This document shows positions 34,785 to 43,947 of a DNA stretch of 64,000 nt, piece after piece. Position 1 is the stretch's first letter, and the number at the start of each line of letters is the position of its first letter. The position numbers and the translations under genes were made by a program. The notes beneath the pieces were generated by a model. It made no database searches, was not told where the DNA came from, and saw only the letters and a program-made list of their open reading frames with translations. The stretch is from the NCBI RefSeq assembly GCF_001434835.1, contig NZ_AZDV01000005.1, forward strand, positions 329,178-393,177. The letters run 5' to 3'. The DNA comes from Levilactobacillus acidifarinae DSM 19394 = JCM 15949 (GTDB lineage: Bacteria; Bacillota; Bacilli; Lactobacillales; Lactobacillaceae).

Positions 34785-36206
34785 ATGTTAACCACCAAAC
34801 GAAACATCACCATTGCTTTAGCTAGTACCATCGTCTTAGGGGGCCTAGTGGCGGCGCCCCAACTGTTAAGTGACCAATCCGGTACGGGTAACCCGCCGCA
34901 AGCGCAGGCCAAGACTAAGCCGAGTGGTAAACCGGGGAGTAAACCGAGTGGCACCGCAGCGCCGGGGCAGACCAGTAGCAGTAGTGCGAAACTTTCCGGG
35001 GCCAAGACCGTGACGAGCACCAAAAGTCTGACCAACGCCACGGTTAAATCGAGCACGGCCAATCAATCGGCCGTTTACGTGAAGAAGGGCGGGCGGTTAA
35101 CCCTGACCGGTAGCCAGGTCACTAAGAGTGGCAACACGACCAGCACCGATAACAGCAATTTCTTCGGCCAAAACGCTGGGATTTTGGTCACCAAGGGTGG
35201 TAGTGCCACGATTAATAAGTTGACCGAAACCACGAATTCAATTGGATCGAACGCCATCTTCGCAACCGGTAGCAATGCCAAGGTTACCGTGAAAAATTCG
35301 ACAATTAAGACCAGTAAAAGTTCTTCGCGTGGGTTGGACGCGACCTATAAAGGTAAAATCACCGCTAGCAACGTGAACATCACCACCAAAGGCAGTCACT
35401 CCGCGGCCTTAGCGACCGATCGGGGCGGTGGGACCGTTAGCCTCAACAAGGGGACCCTGAAGACCGCCGGGGATGGCTCACCCGTCTTATATTCGACGGG
35501 GGCCATTACGGCCAACAACGTGACCGGGACCGCCACGGGGGCCGAGGCCGCCGATATCGAAGGGTCGAACAGCATTACGGTTAAGAATTCAAAGCTGACC
35601 GGCGAGAAGAATAACGGCGTCATGCTGTATCAAAGTATGTCCGGAGATTCCGAGGTTGGCACGTCGGTTTTCACCATGACCAACGGGAGTCTGACGTCTA
35701 AGGTCAAGAGTGGCTCAAAGGGGACCTCTAACCACACCGGGGCCTTATTCTACGTCACCAACACCACGGCCAAGATGAACCTGACCAACGTGAAACTCAG
35801 TAACGCGTCCAACACCTTGATTCGCTTGTCCGGCGACCGGTGGGGGACCAGCGGCAGTAACGGTGGGAAGTTGACCTTTAACGCCAAGAATCAAACCTTG
35901 AAGGGCAACATTTTGATTGCTAAGGGTAGCACTCTAAAGCTGAACTTAACGTCCGGTAGCACCCTGACCGGGGCCATCAACAGTGCTAACACGGCCGGTA
36001 AATCGACGGTGACGTTAAAGGGCAACAACCGGTGGAACGTCACCAAAAACTCACACGTGACCGCGTTGATCAGTACCAAGAGTGCCCTGAAAAACATCCA
36101 CTCTAACGGTCATAACGTGTACTATTCTAAGAGTAACAGTGCCAATAAATGGCTCAACGGTAAGACCTACAGCCTGACGGGCGGTGGCAAGCTCATTGCG
36201 GAATAG
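34785..36206 (+). CDS. Secreted beta-helix (carbohydrate-binding-like) protein
   Basis: 473 residues: signal or membrane anchor (about 8-28), a P/G/K/S linker (40-65), then a long parallel beta-helix. Short repeats such as K-x-V-x-N-S-x-[IL] and A-x-N-V-N-I-T recur about every 20-25 residues. The opening SAKLSGAKTVTSTKSLTNATVKS and VYVKKGGRLTLTGSQVTK form the first rungs. No LPxTG or WxL anchor is present, so it may stay bound by its uncleaved N-terminal helix. GGGAGG precedes the ATG. Function unknown; adhesin-like by fold. Confidence 0.78.
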   Translation: MLTTKRNITIALASTIVLGGLVAAPQLLSDQSGTGNPPQAQAKTKPSGKPGSKPSGTAAPGQTSSSSAKLSGAKTVTSTKSLTNATVKSSTANQSAVYVKKGGRLTLTGSQVTKSGNTTSTDNSNFFGQNAGILVTKGGSATINKLTETTNSIGSNAIFATGSNAKVTVKNSTIKTSKSSSRGLDATYKGKITASNVNITTKGSHSAALATDRGGGTVSLNKGTLKTAGDGSPVLYSTGAITANNVTGTATGAEAADIEGSNSITVKNSKLTGEKNNGVMLYQSMSGDSEVGTSVFTMTNGSLTSKVKSGSKGTSNHTGALFYVTNTTAKMNLTNVKLSNASNTLIRLSGDRWGTSGSNGGKLTFNAKNQTLKGNILIAKGSTLKLNLTSGSTLTGAINSANTAGKSTVTLKGNNRWNVTKNSHVTALISTKSALKNIHSNGHNVYYSKSNSANKWLNGKTYSLTGGGKLIAE

Positions 36207-36225
36207 GGCTCATTAATTGCCCATT

Positions 36226-36273
36226 AAAAAATGTTCGGTTACCCCCATCATCGGGGAATAACCGAACATTTTT
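36226..36273 (+). terminator. Terminator of the beta-helix gene
   Basis: AAAAAATGTTCGGTTA with TAACCGAACATTTTT and inner CCCC/GGGG. Confidence 0.9.
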
Positions 36274-36305
36274 GTTGTGGTGGCCGTTAGAGCGCAACCA
36301 ACAAT

Positions 36306-36352
36306 TAACCCCATTGAATCAAACTGGGATTTAGTCTGATTCAATGGGGTTA
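36306..36352. repeat. 16-bp perfect inverted repeat, no T tract
   Basis: TAACCCCATTGAATCA (36306-36321) and its exact complement (36337-36352), 15-base loop. A smaller hairpin CGTGGTA/TACCACG follows (36376-36398). The rest of the 36207-36645 gap is AT-rich with a possible TATACT box at 36610-36615. Confidence 0.7.
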
Positions 36353-36645
36353 TGGACATGATCACCGGTGAACGTCGTGGTAGTTTCCGGGTACCACGGG
36401 GTCGGTCATCAAAAAGCTTTAGTTTGTCGTCTGTTTGTTAAGCAATCTTTACGACAGATTTATCATAACAGAGAAATGGCTAAATTTGGGCGTTCTGGAC
36501 GATTTGTAATATTACAATTTTACCCGCCGGAAAAATAACCCTTGACGAACAATAAAACTATTTGTGAAGCCGTTACCAAAATCCTTGCCTTCCAGTGGGG
36601 CGAAGGGACTATACTAAACACAAGTCACAAATTGGAGGGTTATCA

Positions 36646-37494
36646 ATGTCAGTTTTAACGGATAAGTTTAGTTTAGCTAACGGAACCAACATTCCGCAAG
36701 TTGGGTTTGGCACCTGGCAGATTCCGGGCGGGCAAACCGCCTACGATGCCGTGGCCAACGCCTTGAAGACCGGTTATCGGCATATTGATACCGCGAAGGC
36801 TTACGCGAACGAATCGAGCGTGGGTAAAGCGGTAAGGGATTCCGGCCTCGATCGTAGCGACGTCTTCGTGACGACCAAGTTACCGGCCGAGACTAAGTCC
36901 TATCAAGGGGCGTTAGCCGATTTCAAGACCACGCTGAAGAATCTGGACCTGGACTACGTGGACCTGTACCTGATTCACGCGCCGTGGCCGTGGAACGAGA
37001 TTGGCAAGGACTGTGACGCCCAGAACTTGGAAGTTTGGCAGGCAATGGAAGAAATTTACGCGTCCGGTAAAGCCAAGGCCATCGGGGTTTCGAACTTTAA
37101 CGTCCATGACTTGCAAAACATCCTCCACCACGCGCAGGTAGCGCCGATGGTCGACCAGATTCAATACTACGTTGGCTACACGGAACCGAAGATCACCAAA
37201 TTTGCTCAGGACCACGACATGTTGGTGGAAGCTTATTCACCACTAGCGACCGGGGACATGTTGAACAACCCGGCCATTCGCGAAATGGCTAATAAATACC
37301 ACGTTTCGCCGGCCCAGTTGGCCTTACGGTTCTGCCTGGAAAACGGCGTCTTGCCGCTGCCAAAGGCGACCCATCAAGACCACATCGAAGCGAACGCGCA
37401 ACTGGACTTCTCAATTAGCGCTGCCGATATGGTGACGTTGAACGGGATGGCCGACACCGCGGCGAACCACTTCCACAACGGGACTCAAGGCTAA
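36646..37494 (+). CDS. Aldo/keto reductase
   Basis: 282-residue NADPH-dependent oxidoreductase on a TIM barrel. The catalytic tetrad is complete: D48 and Y53 in HIDTAKAYANE, K78 in VTTKLP, H111 in LIHAPWPW. The AKR signatures GYRHIDTA and IGVSNFNVHDLQ are present. Start at 36646 with GGAGGG upstream; the 17-residue upstream extension is not needed. It resembles the 2,5-diketo-gluconate reductase-like group, broad on small aldehydes and ketones. Confidence 0.93.
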   Translation: MSVLTDKFSLANGTNIPQVGFGTWQIPGGQTAYDAVANALKTGYRHIDTAKAYANESSVGKAVRDSGLDRSDVFVTTKLPAETKSYQGALADFKTTLKNLDLDYVDLYLIHAPWPWNEIGKDCDAQNLEVWQAMEEIYASGKAKAIGVSNFNVHDLQNILHHAQVAPMVDQIQYYVGYTEPKITKFAQDHDMLVEAYSPLATGDMLNNPAIREMANKYHVSPAQLALRFCLENGVLPLPKATHQDHIEANAQLDFSISAADMVTLNGMADTAANHFHNGTQG

Positions 37495-37504
37495 AACCTG
37501 ATTA

Positions 37505-37530
37505 AAAAAGGACGCTTAGGCGTCCTTTTT
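37505..37530. terminator. Bidirectional terminator
   Basis: AAAAAGGACGC with GCGTCCTTTTT, four-base loop. The minus-strand gene stops inside it at 37516. Confidence 0.85.
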
Positions 37531-38115
37531 GTTTACGGCAAGGTGTTGATTAAAGTGAGCCAGTTCGGCGGCGTCAACGTAGACCATCGTAAGCGATTGT
37601 GCGTGGTCCAAGGGGCCTTGACGGCGATACAGGGGGATCACCAGTAAGGTTTTAGCCGGAACGGCGGTGGTTAGCGTGCGGACTTCGCTGGTCTTGAACC
37701 GTAACGCTTGCCGGTCCAGGGTCAAGAGGTTGAGGTTGGCCGCTAAAACCTGACTGTGGGCGGTGCCGGCAGGAGCGTCGGGTTGTAGGCTAGCGACCAG
37801 TTGCCGGACGAACCGGCGTTGCCTGGCGCGCGGGGCGGCTTGGCAGATGACGCCGCCGCCTACTAAGACTAAGGCCAGAAAAGTCAGCAACAGGATCAGG
37901 GCTTGGGGTTGAGCCAAAACGAGGCTGAGCGGTAGGCCGCTGAGCCGTGTGACGTCGCCCAGGACGAAGCCAATCAGGCCTAATAAAAGTAAGGTTAAGA
38001 GAATGTAGAGATTACGATAAAGTGCAAAGCGCCGACCAAAGATGGTGCGCAATAGGGGACCTTGAGCGTGAACGTCGTGTTCAACCAGCGGCGTTAAATC
38101 GGGGGCGGGGGTCAT
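37516..38115 (-). CDS. Hypothetical membrane protein
   Basis: About 199 residues, no recognised family. Two membrane segments (about 36-54 and 68-92) near the N-terminus are followed by a soluble cytoplasmic or exterior domain, with a short basic stretch RARQRRFVRQL after the second. Start at 38115 chosen for GGAAG upstream; a longer in-frame reading to 38223 lacks a site. Downstream of the MFS gene with 140 bases and a terminator between. Confidence 0.65.
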   Translation of the reverse strand: MTPAPDLTPLVEHDVHAQGPLLRTIFGRRFALYRNLYILLTLLLLGLIGFVLGDVTRLSGLPLSLVLAQPQALILLLTFLALVLVGGGVICQAAPRARQRRFVRQLVASLQPDAPAGTAHSQVLAANLNLLTLDRQALRFKTSEVRTLTTAVPAKTLLVIPLYRRQGPLDHAQSLTMVYVDAAELAHFNQHLAVNKKDA

Positions 38116-38211
38116 TGGAATCTTCCTTTCAAACGTGAATGGGTTAACCTTAGCATATCTCGTGGTAAGACACCATGACGGCTTGAACGAGAACGACGAC
38201 GCGGGGCAACT

Positions 38212-38243
38212 TAAAACCGCCACCGAAATTTTTCCGGTGGCGG
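38212..38243 (-). terminator. Terminator of the MFS gene
   Basis: On the minus strand CCGCCACCG/CGGTGGCGG stem, followed by TTTT. Confidence 0.8.
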
Positions 38244-38253
38244 CTAGTTTGAG

Positions 38254-39462
38254 CTATTTCACTTTTTTAGTTGCCAGGTCACGTTGTCCTTGGCGTTGTT
38301 CCAAGCGTTGCAGGATGACCGCCACGCCGATTCCTAAGACCAGCATCCCAATCCCCAACCACGGGGTGTTCACCAGCTGACCTTGGGCCACGGCTTGACC
38401 GCCCAACCCGGACCCTAACATGATGCCGATGTTAAAGGCCGAGATGTTCAGCGCGGAGGCTAACGACACTTCGTTAGGCGTGTAGGCTTCCGCCAATTGA
38501 ACGATGTAGAGCTGTAAGCCGGGAACGTTCATGAAGGCAAACAAGCCCATGATGACTACGGCTAGCAATCCCCAGAAGTGCAGGTTGACGGTCAAGCGCA
38601 CCAGTAATAATGCGATGGCTAAGCCCGCAAACATCTTCATGATGGCCGGTAACGGTTGCCGGTTCGCAAACCGACCGCCTAAGGTGTTGCCAATCGCTAC
38701 GGCAACTCCGTAAAAGATCAAAATAACCACAATGGCACTGGTGGACCAGCCCATTTGCTGGTTCAGAATCGGGGTCAGGTAGGTGTAAACCGGGAACGTT
38801 GCCCCGTAACCTAAGGCCGTGATGATTAAGATTAACAGGAGTTGGGGTTGCTTTAAAATTCGCCAGATGCCCTTAACGCTGGTCGGGTTCGGTAAGGGTA
38901 GATCGTTAGGGACGACCAATAAATTAGTCACCAACCCGATCAACCCCAGGAGGATAAGGAAGACGAAGGACGCACGCCAACCCAAGGTTTGACCGATAAA
39001 GGTGCCCAGCGGAACGCCGGTCACCGTGGCCAGCGTCAGGCCGGTAAACATCACGGCAATCGCGGAAGCCCGCTTTTCGGGAGCCACCACGTCCGCGGCA
39101 ATCAACGACGCAATCGCCATGAAGATGCCGTGGGCCAAGGCGGCCAAGACCCGTCCGGCTAGTAAGATGCCGAAGGTCGGGGCCGCCGCGGCTAACAGGT
39201 TTCCTAATAAGAAGGTCACCATGATGGCAATCAAGAGTTTTTTACGGTTCCAGCGGTTGGTGACCAGGGCCAGAATCGGGGTGCCGACCGTGATGCCGGC
39301 GGCGTAAAGCGAGACGGTCGCGCCACCTTGGGCGAGGGAGATGTCGAAACTCTGGGTTAACAAGGGCAATAAGCCAACACTAATAAATTCGGTGGACCCG
39401 ATGGCAAAAGCGCTAATGGCTAATGAGAAGAGAATCCAACCTGATGAAATGGTACGCTGCAT
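38254..39462 (-). CDS. MFS exporter (DHA1 family)
   Basis: 402 residues with 12 membrane segments. The start FAIGSTEFISVGLLPLLTQSF is typical of the DHA1 group (AraJ, YdhP, PbuE); NRWNRKKLLIA is the loop-2 motif (motif A), and the GRVLAALAHGIFMA segment is motif B-like. These proteins export sugars, purines or drugs with proton exchange; substrate not known. GGAGGTC precedes the ATG. No regulator beside it; the 800-base divergent gap upstream holds two structured repeats. Confidence 0.92.
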   Translation of the reverse strand: MQRTISSGWILFSLAISAFAIGSTEFISVGLLPLLTQSFDISLAQGGATVSLYAAGITVGTPILALVTNRWNRKKLLIAIMVTFLLGNLLAAAAPTFGILLAGRVLAALAHGIFMAIASLIAADVVAPEKRASAIAVMFTGLTLATVTGVPLGTFIGQTLGWRASFVFLILLGLIGLVTNLLVVPNDLPLPNPTSVKGIWRILKQPQLLLILIITALGYGATFPVYTYLTPILNQQMGWSTSAIVVILIFYGVAVAIGNTLGGRFANRQPLPAIMKMFAGLAIALLLVRLTVNLHFWGLLAVVIMGLFAFMNVPGLQLYIVQLAEAYTPNEVSLASALNISAFNIGIMLGSGLGGQAVAQGQLVNTPWLGIGMLVLGIGVAVILQRLEQRQGQRDLATKKVK

Positions 39463-39558
39463 AATGGCGTGACCTCCTTTAAATGATTAATTGATGTTGC
39501 TTAGTATACGGGCCTGGCGTGTCGCTCACAAGACGGCACTTTAAAGTGCGCTAGGCAC

Positions 39559-39734
39559 CTGGAGGTAACCTTGAGGTGTGCACTTCCGGATCAGTCAAAA
39601 ACGGGCTGGAACGGGGTGGGCACGGATTTGAGCCCGAAAACCAGGTCTCAAATACCGACCTTTGTCTAGGTCGGCTAAAAAACGCCGGCCAAGACAAATT
39701 TCACTCCTGAGCCCATTTTTGACTGGTCCTCCAG
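39559..39734 (+). repeat. Structured intergenic repeat, copy C
   Basis: Outer stem CTGGAGG (39559-39565) with CCTCCAG (39728-39734). Closing stem AGTCAAAAACGGGCT (39593-39607) with AGCCCATTTTTGACT (39710-39724), 14 of 15 pairs. Hairpin 1: ATTTGAG (39626-39632) with CTCAAAT (39647-39653). Hairpin 2: TTTGTCT..GG.CGGC (39661-39675) with GCCGgCC.AGACAAA (39684-39698). It shares GGGCTGGAACG and GGGCACGG with the other copies. Confidence 0.8.
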
Positions 39735-39882
39735 TTGAGAGTGACTGCGTTGCCAGCGCTACTCATGTATTAGGCATTATTGAATGGTTATCATTTCGCA
39801 TGAGTTGACGGTTTGGTAACTTATAAACGGGTGATTATTGTGTTGCCACTAAAACGATTGTAATTTGATTCGCTAGTGTTCA

Positions 39883-40032
39883 GCCTGGAGGCGAGCAGGG
39901 GCTCAGCCAGCGAAATTATTCTTAGGTGGCGTTTTATGCCGCCTTAGAATAAGGTCGAGTTTTGAAACTCGTGATTTTTGCGAGGTTCAAAATCGTGCCC
40001 GCAGGCGTTCCAGCCCCTGATCGCCGGAAGGC
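39883..40032 (-). repeat. Structured intergenic repeat, copy D (inverted)
   Basis: This is the same type as copy A on the opposite strand. The closing stem GGCGAGCAGGGGCT (39890-39903) with AGCCCCTGATCGCC (40012-40025) has 13 of 14 pairs. Hairpin 2 is TTATTCTTAGGTGGC (39916-39930) with GCCGCCTTAGAATAA (39938-39952). Hairpin 1 has CTCG/CGAG where copy A has CCCGT/ACGGG, so pairing is kept with changed bases. About 150 bases separate it from copy C. Confidence 0.8.
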
Positions 40033-40111
40033 GGCCAGTTTGATTCTGATGGAATGGTATATGCTAAACCCCATAAGTAATTGTGAAGTTTTCAAGACTT
40101 TCAGGGTCAGA

Positions 40112-40153
40112 TTGTGCAGAGAGTGAACAAACCTGATAAAATAGGTTTACTCA
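40112..40153 (+). promoter_or_regulatory. Promoter with overlapping palindrome before the P-ATPase
   Basis: TGAACAAACCT (40124-40134) and AGGTTTACTCA (40143-40153) form an 11-bp inverted repeat (9 pairs) over the -10-like TAAAAT (40137-40142). TTGTGC (40112-40117) is a possible -35 with a 19-base spacer. A repressor site is inferred. Confidence 0.5.
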
Positions 40154-40255
40154 AACTAAGTAAGGGGGTGGCCGTCTTGTACCACGGTTACGAGACCTTC
40201 CGCATACCAGACCGCTAATTCACGAGTTTTAAATTTGAAAGGATGATTTTTATCT

Positions 40256-43012
40256 ATGGCAGAACAGCCGAATCAAAGTAACACCCCAATTTCCGAAACA
40301 CCCGACCCCGGACCGGCCACGCCACTGTGGCAGCGTAGCACCGCGCAACTTCAGACCGACTATGACACGGACGTCACGACCGGTCTGAGCGCAGCCGAGG
40401 CGAAAGCCCGTTTGGCGCAAAACGGACCCAACGAGCTGACCGCTAAGCCGCAGTCCAACCTGTTGCGGTTTTTAAAACAATTCAATAACAGTATTATCTA
40501 CATCTTAGCGGCCGCCGCCATCATGACGTTCTTCATGCACCACTACTCCGACTCAATCGTTATTGGGTTAGTGATCGTCGCTAACGCCTTCATCGGCTTT
40601 TTCCAGGAACGTTCCGCCGATAATGCGCTAGCGAGAATCAAGGCGTTGCTGGTGTCCGAAGCCGTCGTGATCCGGGACGGACAGAAACTCACGATGCCGT
40701 CGCGCGACGTGGTCGTCGGCGATCTCGTGCAACTGGAAGCCGGGGATACCGTCCCCGCCGACTTACGGTTAGTGGACGCGGACAATCTGAAGATTCAGGA
40801 ATCCGCGCTGACCGGGGAAACCGACTCCGTGTTGAAGGGCGAAGACCCGTTGACTGCCAGTGACCTGGCGTTAGCCGATCGGTCGAACCAAGCGTTTGCC
40901 TCGACGGCCGTGACGAACGGGTCTGGCCGGGGAATCGTGACGGTGACCGGAGCACAAACCGAAATTGGGACCATCCAGCAACACGTCGCTAAAGTGAAGG
41001 CCCAACCCACGCCGTTAATGCGGAACTTAAACCGTTTAGGCCTGGGCTTGTCACTGGCCATCCTAGTGGTGGCGGTCTTGCTGTTTGTTTTAGGGATGAT
41101 TACCCACGTCTACAGTCTCCCGACCTTGCTGATCGCCGTGATTACCATGGTGGTTGGGTCGATGCCGGAAGGCCTGCCCGCTAGTACCTCGGTGGTGCTG
41201 GCGATGGGTACCCAACAGATGACTAAGCAAAACGTCATTGTGAAGACCTTACCCGCGGTTGAAACGCTGGGGGCTGTGGACATCATCAACACCGATAAGA
41301 CCGGGACGTTGACTAAAAACGAAATGACCGTGACCGACGTGTTGACCCCCAAAGCTACCTACACGGTGACTGGGGTGGGCTACGACGCGGCCGGTCAGGT
41401 CCAAGACCAGCAGGGACAGACCGTGGCCTGGCAAGACGATGCCAACCTAGAATGGTTGGTCCAGATCGCCGGACAGACCTCCGACGCCGAATTCCACGAG
41501 GAAGACGGTCAGTGGGTCTTAACTGGGGAACCGACCGACGGGGCGTTGACCGCGTTGTATCACAAGTTGACCGGTCAAGACCCCGACCCGCAAGAAATTG
41601 ATTCGTTACCGTTTGATTCGGCGATTCGGTATTCCGCACGACTGGTCGACCACCGCAACCAGCGTTGGTTACTGGTCAAAGGGGCACCCCAAACGTTACT
41701 GCGTCTGATGCAAGATCAGGGCCAGACCGTGGATACGGCCGCCTGGCAGGACCGGTTGTCGCAACTGACCCGCCAAGGAAAACGGGTGGTAGCCTTAGGG
41801 TACCAACCCGTCCCCGCCGATGCGGACGAAGTCGACGATTTACCAATCGGTCAAAATTTGCATTTAGCCGGAATGACCGGGATCATCGACCCCCCACGTC
41901 CCGGGGTGGCCGACGACGTCAAACAATTGCGTTACGCCGGTATCAAGGTCAAGATGATTACCGGGGACGACCCGGAAACCGCCGCGGCAATTGCGGCACA
42001 GCTAAACTTGGCCGAACAACCCAAGGCGATTACCGGACCGGAATTGAACCAACTGAGCGACGCCGAACTGGTGGACAAGATCGACCAGTACACGGTGTTT
42101 GCCCGGACTACGCCGGCCGATAAACTGCGGATCGTGCAGGCCCAACAGAAACGGGGCCACGTGGTCTCGATGACCGGGGACGGCGTGAACGATGCGCCGG
42201 CGTTGAAGCAGGCCGATATCGGGGTGGCCATGGGGATTCGGGGAACCGACGTCGCCAAGGACTCCGCTGACATGGTCTTAGCCGACGACGATTTCACCTC
42301 GTTACTGGGCGCCGTACGGGAAGGCCGGCACGTCTTCGATAACATCCGCAAGACGATTCGCTTCCTGTTACCGACCAGTTTTGCCGAAGGCCTGATCGTG
42401 GTGCTAAGTATCCTGATGGACCAGACGTTACCGCTGTTCCCGACACAATTGTTGTGGATCAACATGGTCTCGGCCCTGACGATTCAGTTTGCCTTCATCT
42501 TCGAACCCGCCGAAAGTGGCATCATGAAGCGGGGTCCCCGGGACGTCACCAAGGGGATCTTGGGCAAGTACGACATCTTCGAAGTGGTCTACGTGTCGTT
42601 ACTGATCTCGGGACTGGGGATGTTTGCCTACGACCTGTTGACGAGTCAGGGGCTCAGCGCCGTGGTCGGCAGTACCATGACGTTAAACGTGATCATCTTC
42701 GGCAAGATTTTCTACCTGTTCAACCTGCAAAACGACCATCCGGTCCTCTCGAAATACTTCTTTAGAAATAAGATGAGTTTCGTGATTGTCGCCATCTTGC
42801 TGGCGTTACAAGCCATGATTATCTACTGGCCCGCCATGCAAGGCGTCTTCCACACCACCAGTGCGAACTTCACCTACGGCTGGGGCGTGCCGATTCTTGC
42901 CGGCATCGTGGTGCTTGTGGTGACCGAAATTGCCAAGGCGTTACGCCACCGGTGGCAACACTTGGTGCAGAATAAGGAACAACGCGTGACGGCCGACCGT
43001 CAGGCGGATTAA
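40256..43012 (+). CDS. Cation-transporting P-type ATPase (P2, Ca-type)
   Basis: 918 residues, ten predicted membrane helices. N-terminal cation-ATPase domain; TGET actuator loop (ALTGETDSV); M4 motif VGSMPEGLPA typical of calcium pumps; phosphorylation site D347 in NTDKTGTL; hinge MTGDGVNDAPALKQADIGVAMG. The nucleotide domain lies between about 360 and 590. The family expels Ca2+ (some members Mn2+ or Na+); the exact ion is unproved. The leading 40 residues are Pro/Thr-rich. GAAAGGATG lies before the ATG. Confidence 0.92.
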   Translation: MAEQPNQSNTPISETPDPGPATPLWQRSTAQLQTDYDTDVTTGLSAAEAKARLAQNGPNELTAKPQSNLLRFLKQFNNSIIYILAAAAIMTFFMHHYSDSIVIGLVIVANAFIGFFQERSADNALARIKALLVSEAVVIRDGQKLTMPSRDVVVGDLVQLEAGDTVPADLRLVDADNLKIQESALTGETDSVLKGEDPLTASDLALADRSNQAFASTAVTNGSGRGIVTVTGAQTEIGTIQQHVAKVKAQPTPLMRNLNRLGLGLSLAILVVAVLLFVLGMITHVYSLPTLLIAVITMVVGSMPEGLPASTSVVLAMGTQQMTKQNVIVKTLPAVETLGAVDIINTDKTGTLTKNEMTVTDVLTPKATYTVTGVGYDAAGQVQDQQGQTVAWQDDANLEWLVQIAGQTSDAEFHEEDGQWVLTGEPTDGALTALYHKLTGQDPDPQEIDSLPFDSAIRYSARLVDHRNQRWLLVKGAPQTLLRLMQDQGQTVDTAAWQDRLSQLTRQGKRVVALGYQPVPADADEVDDLPIGQNLHLAGMTGIIDPPRPGVADDVKQLRYAGIKVKMITGDDPETAAAIAAQLNLAEQPKAITGPELNQLSDAELVDKIDQYTVFARTTPADKLRIVQAQQKRGHVVSMTGDGVNDAPALKQADIGVAMGIRGTDVAKDSADMVLADDDFTSLLGAVREGRHVFDNIRKTIRFLLPTSFAEGLIVVLSILMDQTLPLFPTQLLWINMVSALTIQFAFIFEPAESGIMKRGPRDVTKGILGKYDIFEVVYVSLLISGLGMFAYDLLTSQGLSAVVGSTMTLNVIIFGKIFYLFNLQNDHPVLSKYFFRNKMSFVIVAILLALQAMIIYWPAMQGVFHTTSANFTYGWGVPILAGIVVLVVTEIAKALRHRWQHLVQNKEQRVTADRQAD

Positions 43013-43020
43013 GTCACGTA

Positions 43021-43052
43021 AAAACACGCCGCCAGTTAGGGGCGTGTTTTTT
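43021..43052 (+). terminator. Terminator of the P-type ATPase
   Basis: AAAACACGCC with GGCGTGTTTT, then more T. Confidence 0.88.
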
Positions 43053-43142
43053 ATATGAGCTTCTAAAAATTCTGTTCAGGTTAAACCACCGTACTGGCGT
43101 TGAACCGGCACGACAGAGTACACTAAAACCCGAGGTGATGAC

Positions 43143-43778
43143 ATGCAGAACTTTTTCTTCGATTTTGATAGTACCTTAGCCGATACCAAGCGGGTCGCCG
43201 TGGTGGCCACGCAACAGGCCTTCTTAACTAAGGGGTTGACGGCGCCCGCCGCCAACGTAGTGGTGAGCTACATGGGCGTGCCCATCGAGGTGTCGTTTGC
43301 CAAGATGGCGGACCGTCCGTTGACGCCCGCGGACTTAGAGCCGTTATTTCAGGAATTTCGGCGGCAGTACGCCTTAGCCGACGGGGAGATTCAGCCGTTC
43401 GATGGTATGTTAGACACGCTGGCCGCCCTGAAGACCGCCGGAAAACGGCTGTTCGTGGTCTCCAGTAAACACTCGACGCCGTTACGCCGGAACCTGGCCC
43501 AGATTGGGATGGAGACCACTTTTGAGGCGTTATGCGGGTCCGACATGGTGGCCCACTACAAGCCGGCGCCCGACGGCATCTTGAACCTACTGGACCGGTT
43601 TGAGCTAGACCCGGCGCAAAGCGTGATGATTGGCGATGCGATTTACGACATTCAAATGGGGCAAAACGCGCACGTGGCGACGGCGGGCGCGCTGTGGGGC
43701 GCAGCTGATCCCACGGCCGTAAAAAATCAACAGCCGACTTACTTACTCCGGCACCCAAAACAGCTCCTTATCATTTGA
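43143..43778 (+). CDS. HAD-superfamily phosphatase
   Basis: 211 residues, phosphoglycolate-phosphatase-like subfamily. Motif I is FFDFDSTLADT (D7 nucleophile, D9 acid), motif II is VVSSKHS, motif III K in HYKPAPDG, motif IV IGDAIYDIQMGQNA. The cap domain is four-helical (about 18-80). The substrate is not readable; cytoplasmic. GAGGTGATGAC precedes the ATG. Confidence 0.9.
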   Translation: MQNFFFDFDSTLADTKRVAVVATQQAFLTKGLTAPAANVVVSYMGVPIEVSFAKMADRPLTPADLEPLFQEFRRQYALADGEIQPFDGMLDTLAALKTAGKRLFVVSSKHSTPLRRNLAQIGMETTFEALCGSDMVAHYKPAPDGILNLLDRFELDPAQSVMIGDAIYDIQMGQNAHVATAGALWGAADPTAVKNQQPTYLLRHPKQLLII

Positions 43779-43788
43779 TAAGTGCTAA

Positions 43789-43903
43789 ATTTTAAGTTGA
43801 ATTTAAACAAAAATATAGTATGATGTGGTTACAATCATTTGGGATGCAAATTATTATTAAATTAATAAATCGTGTCCAACTGGCTTTAAATTTAACTTAA
43901 AAT
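43789..43903 (+). promoter_or_regulatory. Promoter inside a long inverted repeat
   Basis: TTTTAAGTTGAATTTAAA (43790-43807) and TTTAAATTTAACTTAAAA (43885-43902) pair at 17 of 18 positions across a 77-base interior. A promoter lies over the left arm: TTGAAT (43797-43802), 16 bases, TATGAT (43819-43824). It is the control region of the small protein at 43948. Confidence 0.6.
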
Positions 43904-43947
43904 GGTCTGACAAAGGTTGGGCCACCGTTTGAAAGGGAGTATGCCCC

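Noticed and set aside
43228-43758. 176-codon open frame opposite the HAD phosphatase
   Set aside because: Arg/Pro/Ser-rich antisense shadow of a gene with all HAD motifs.
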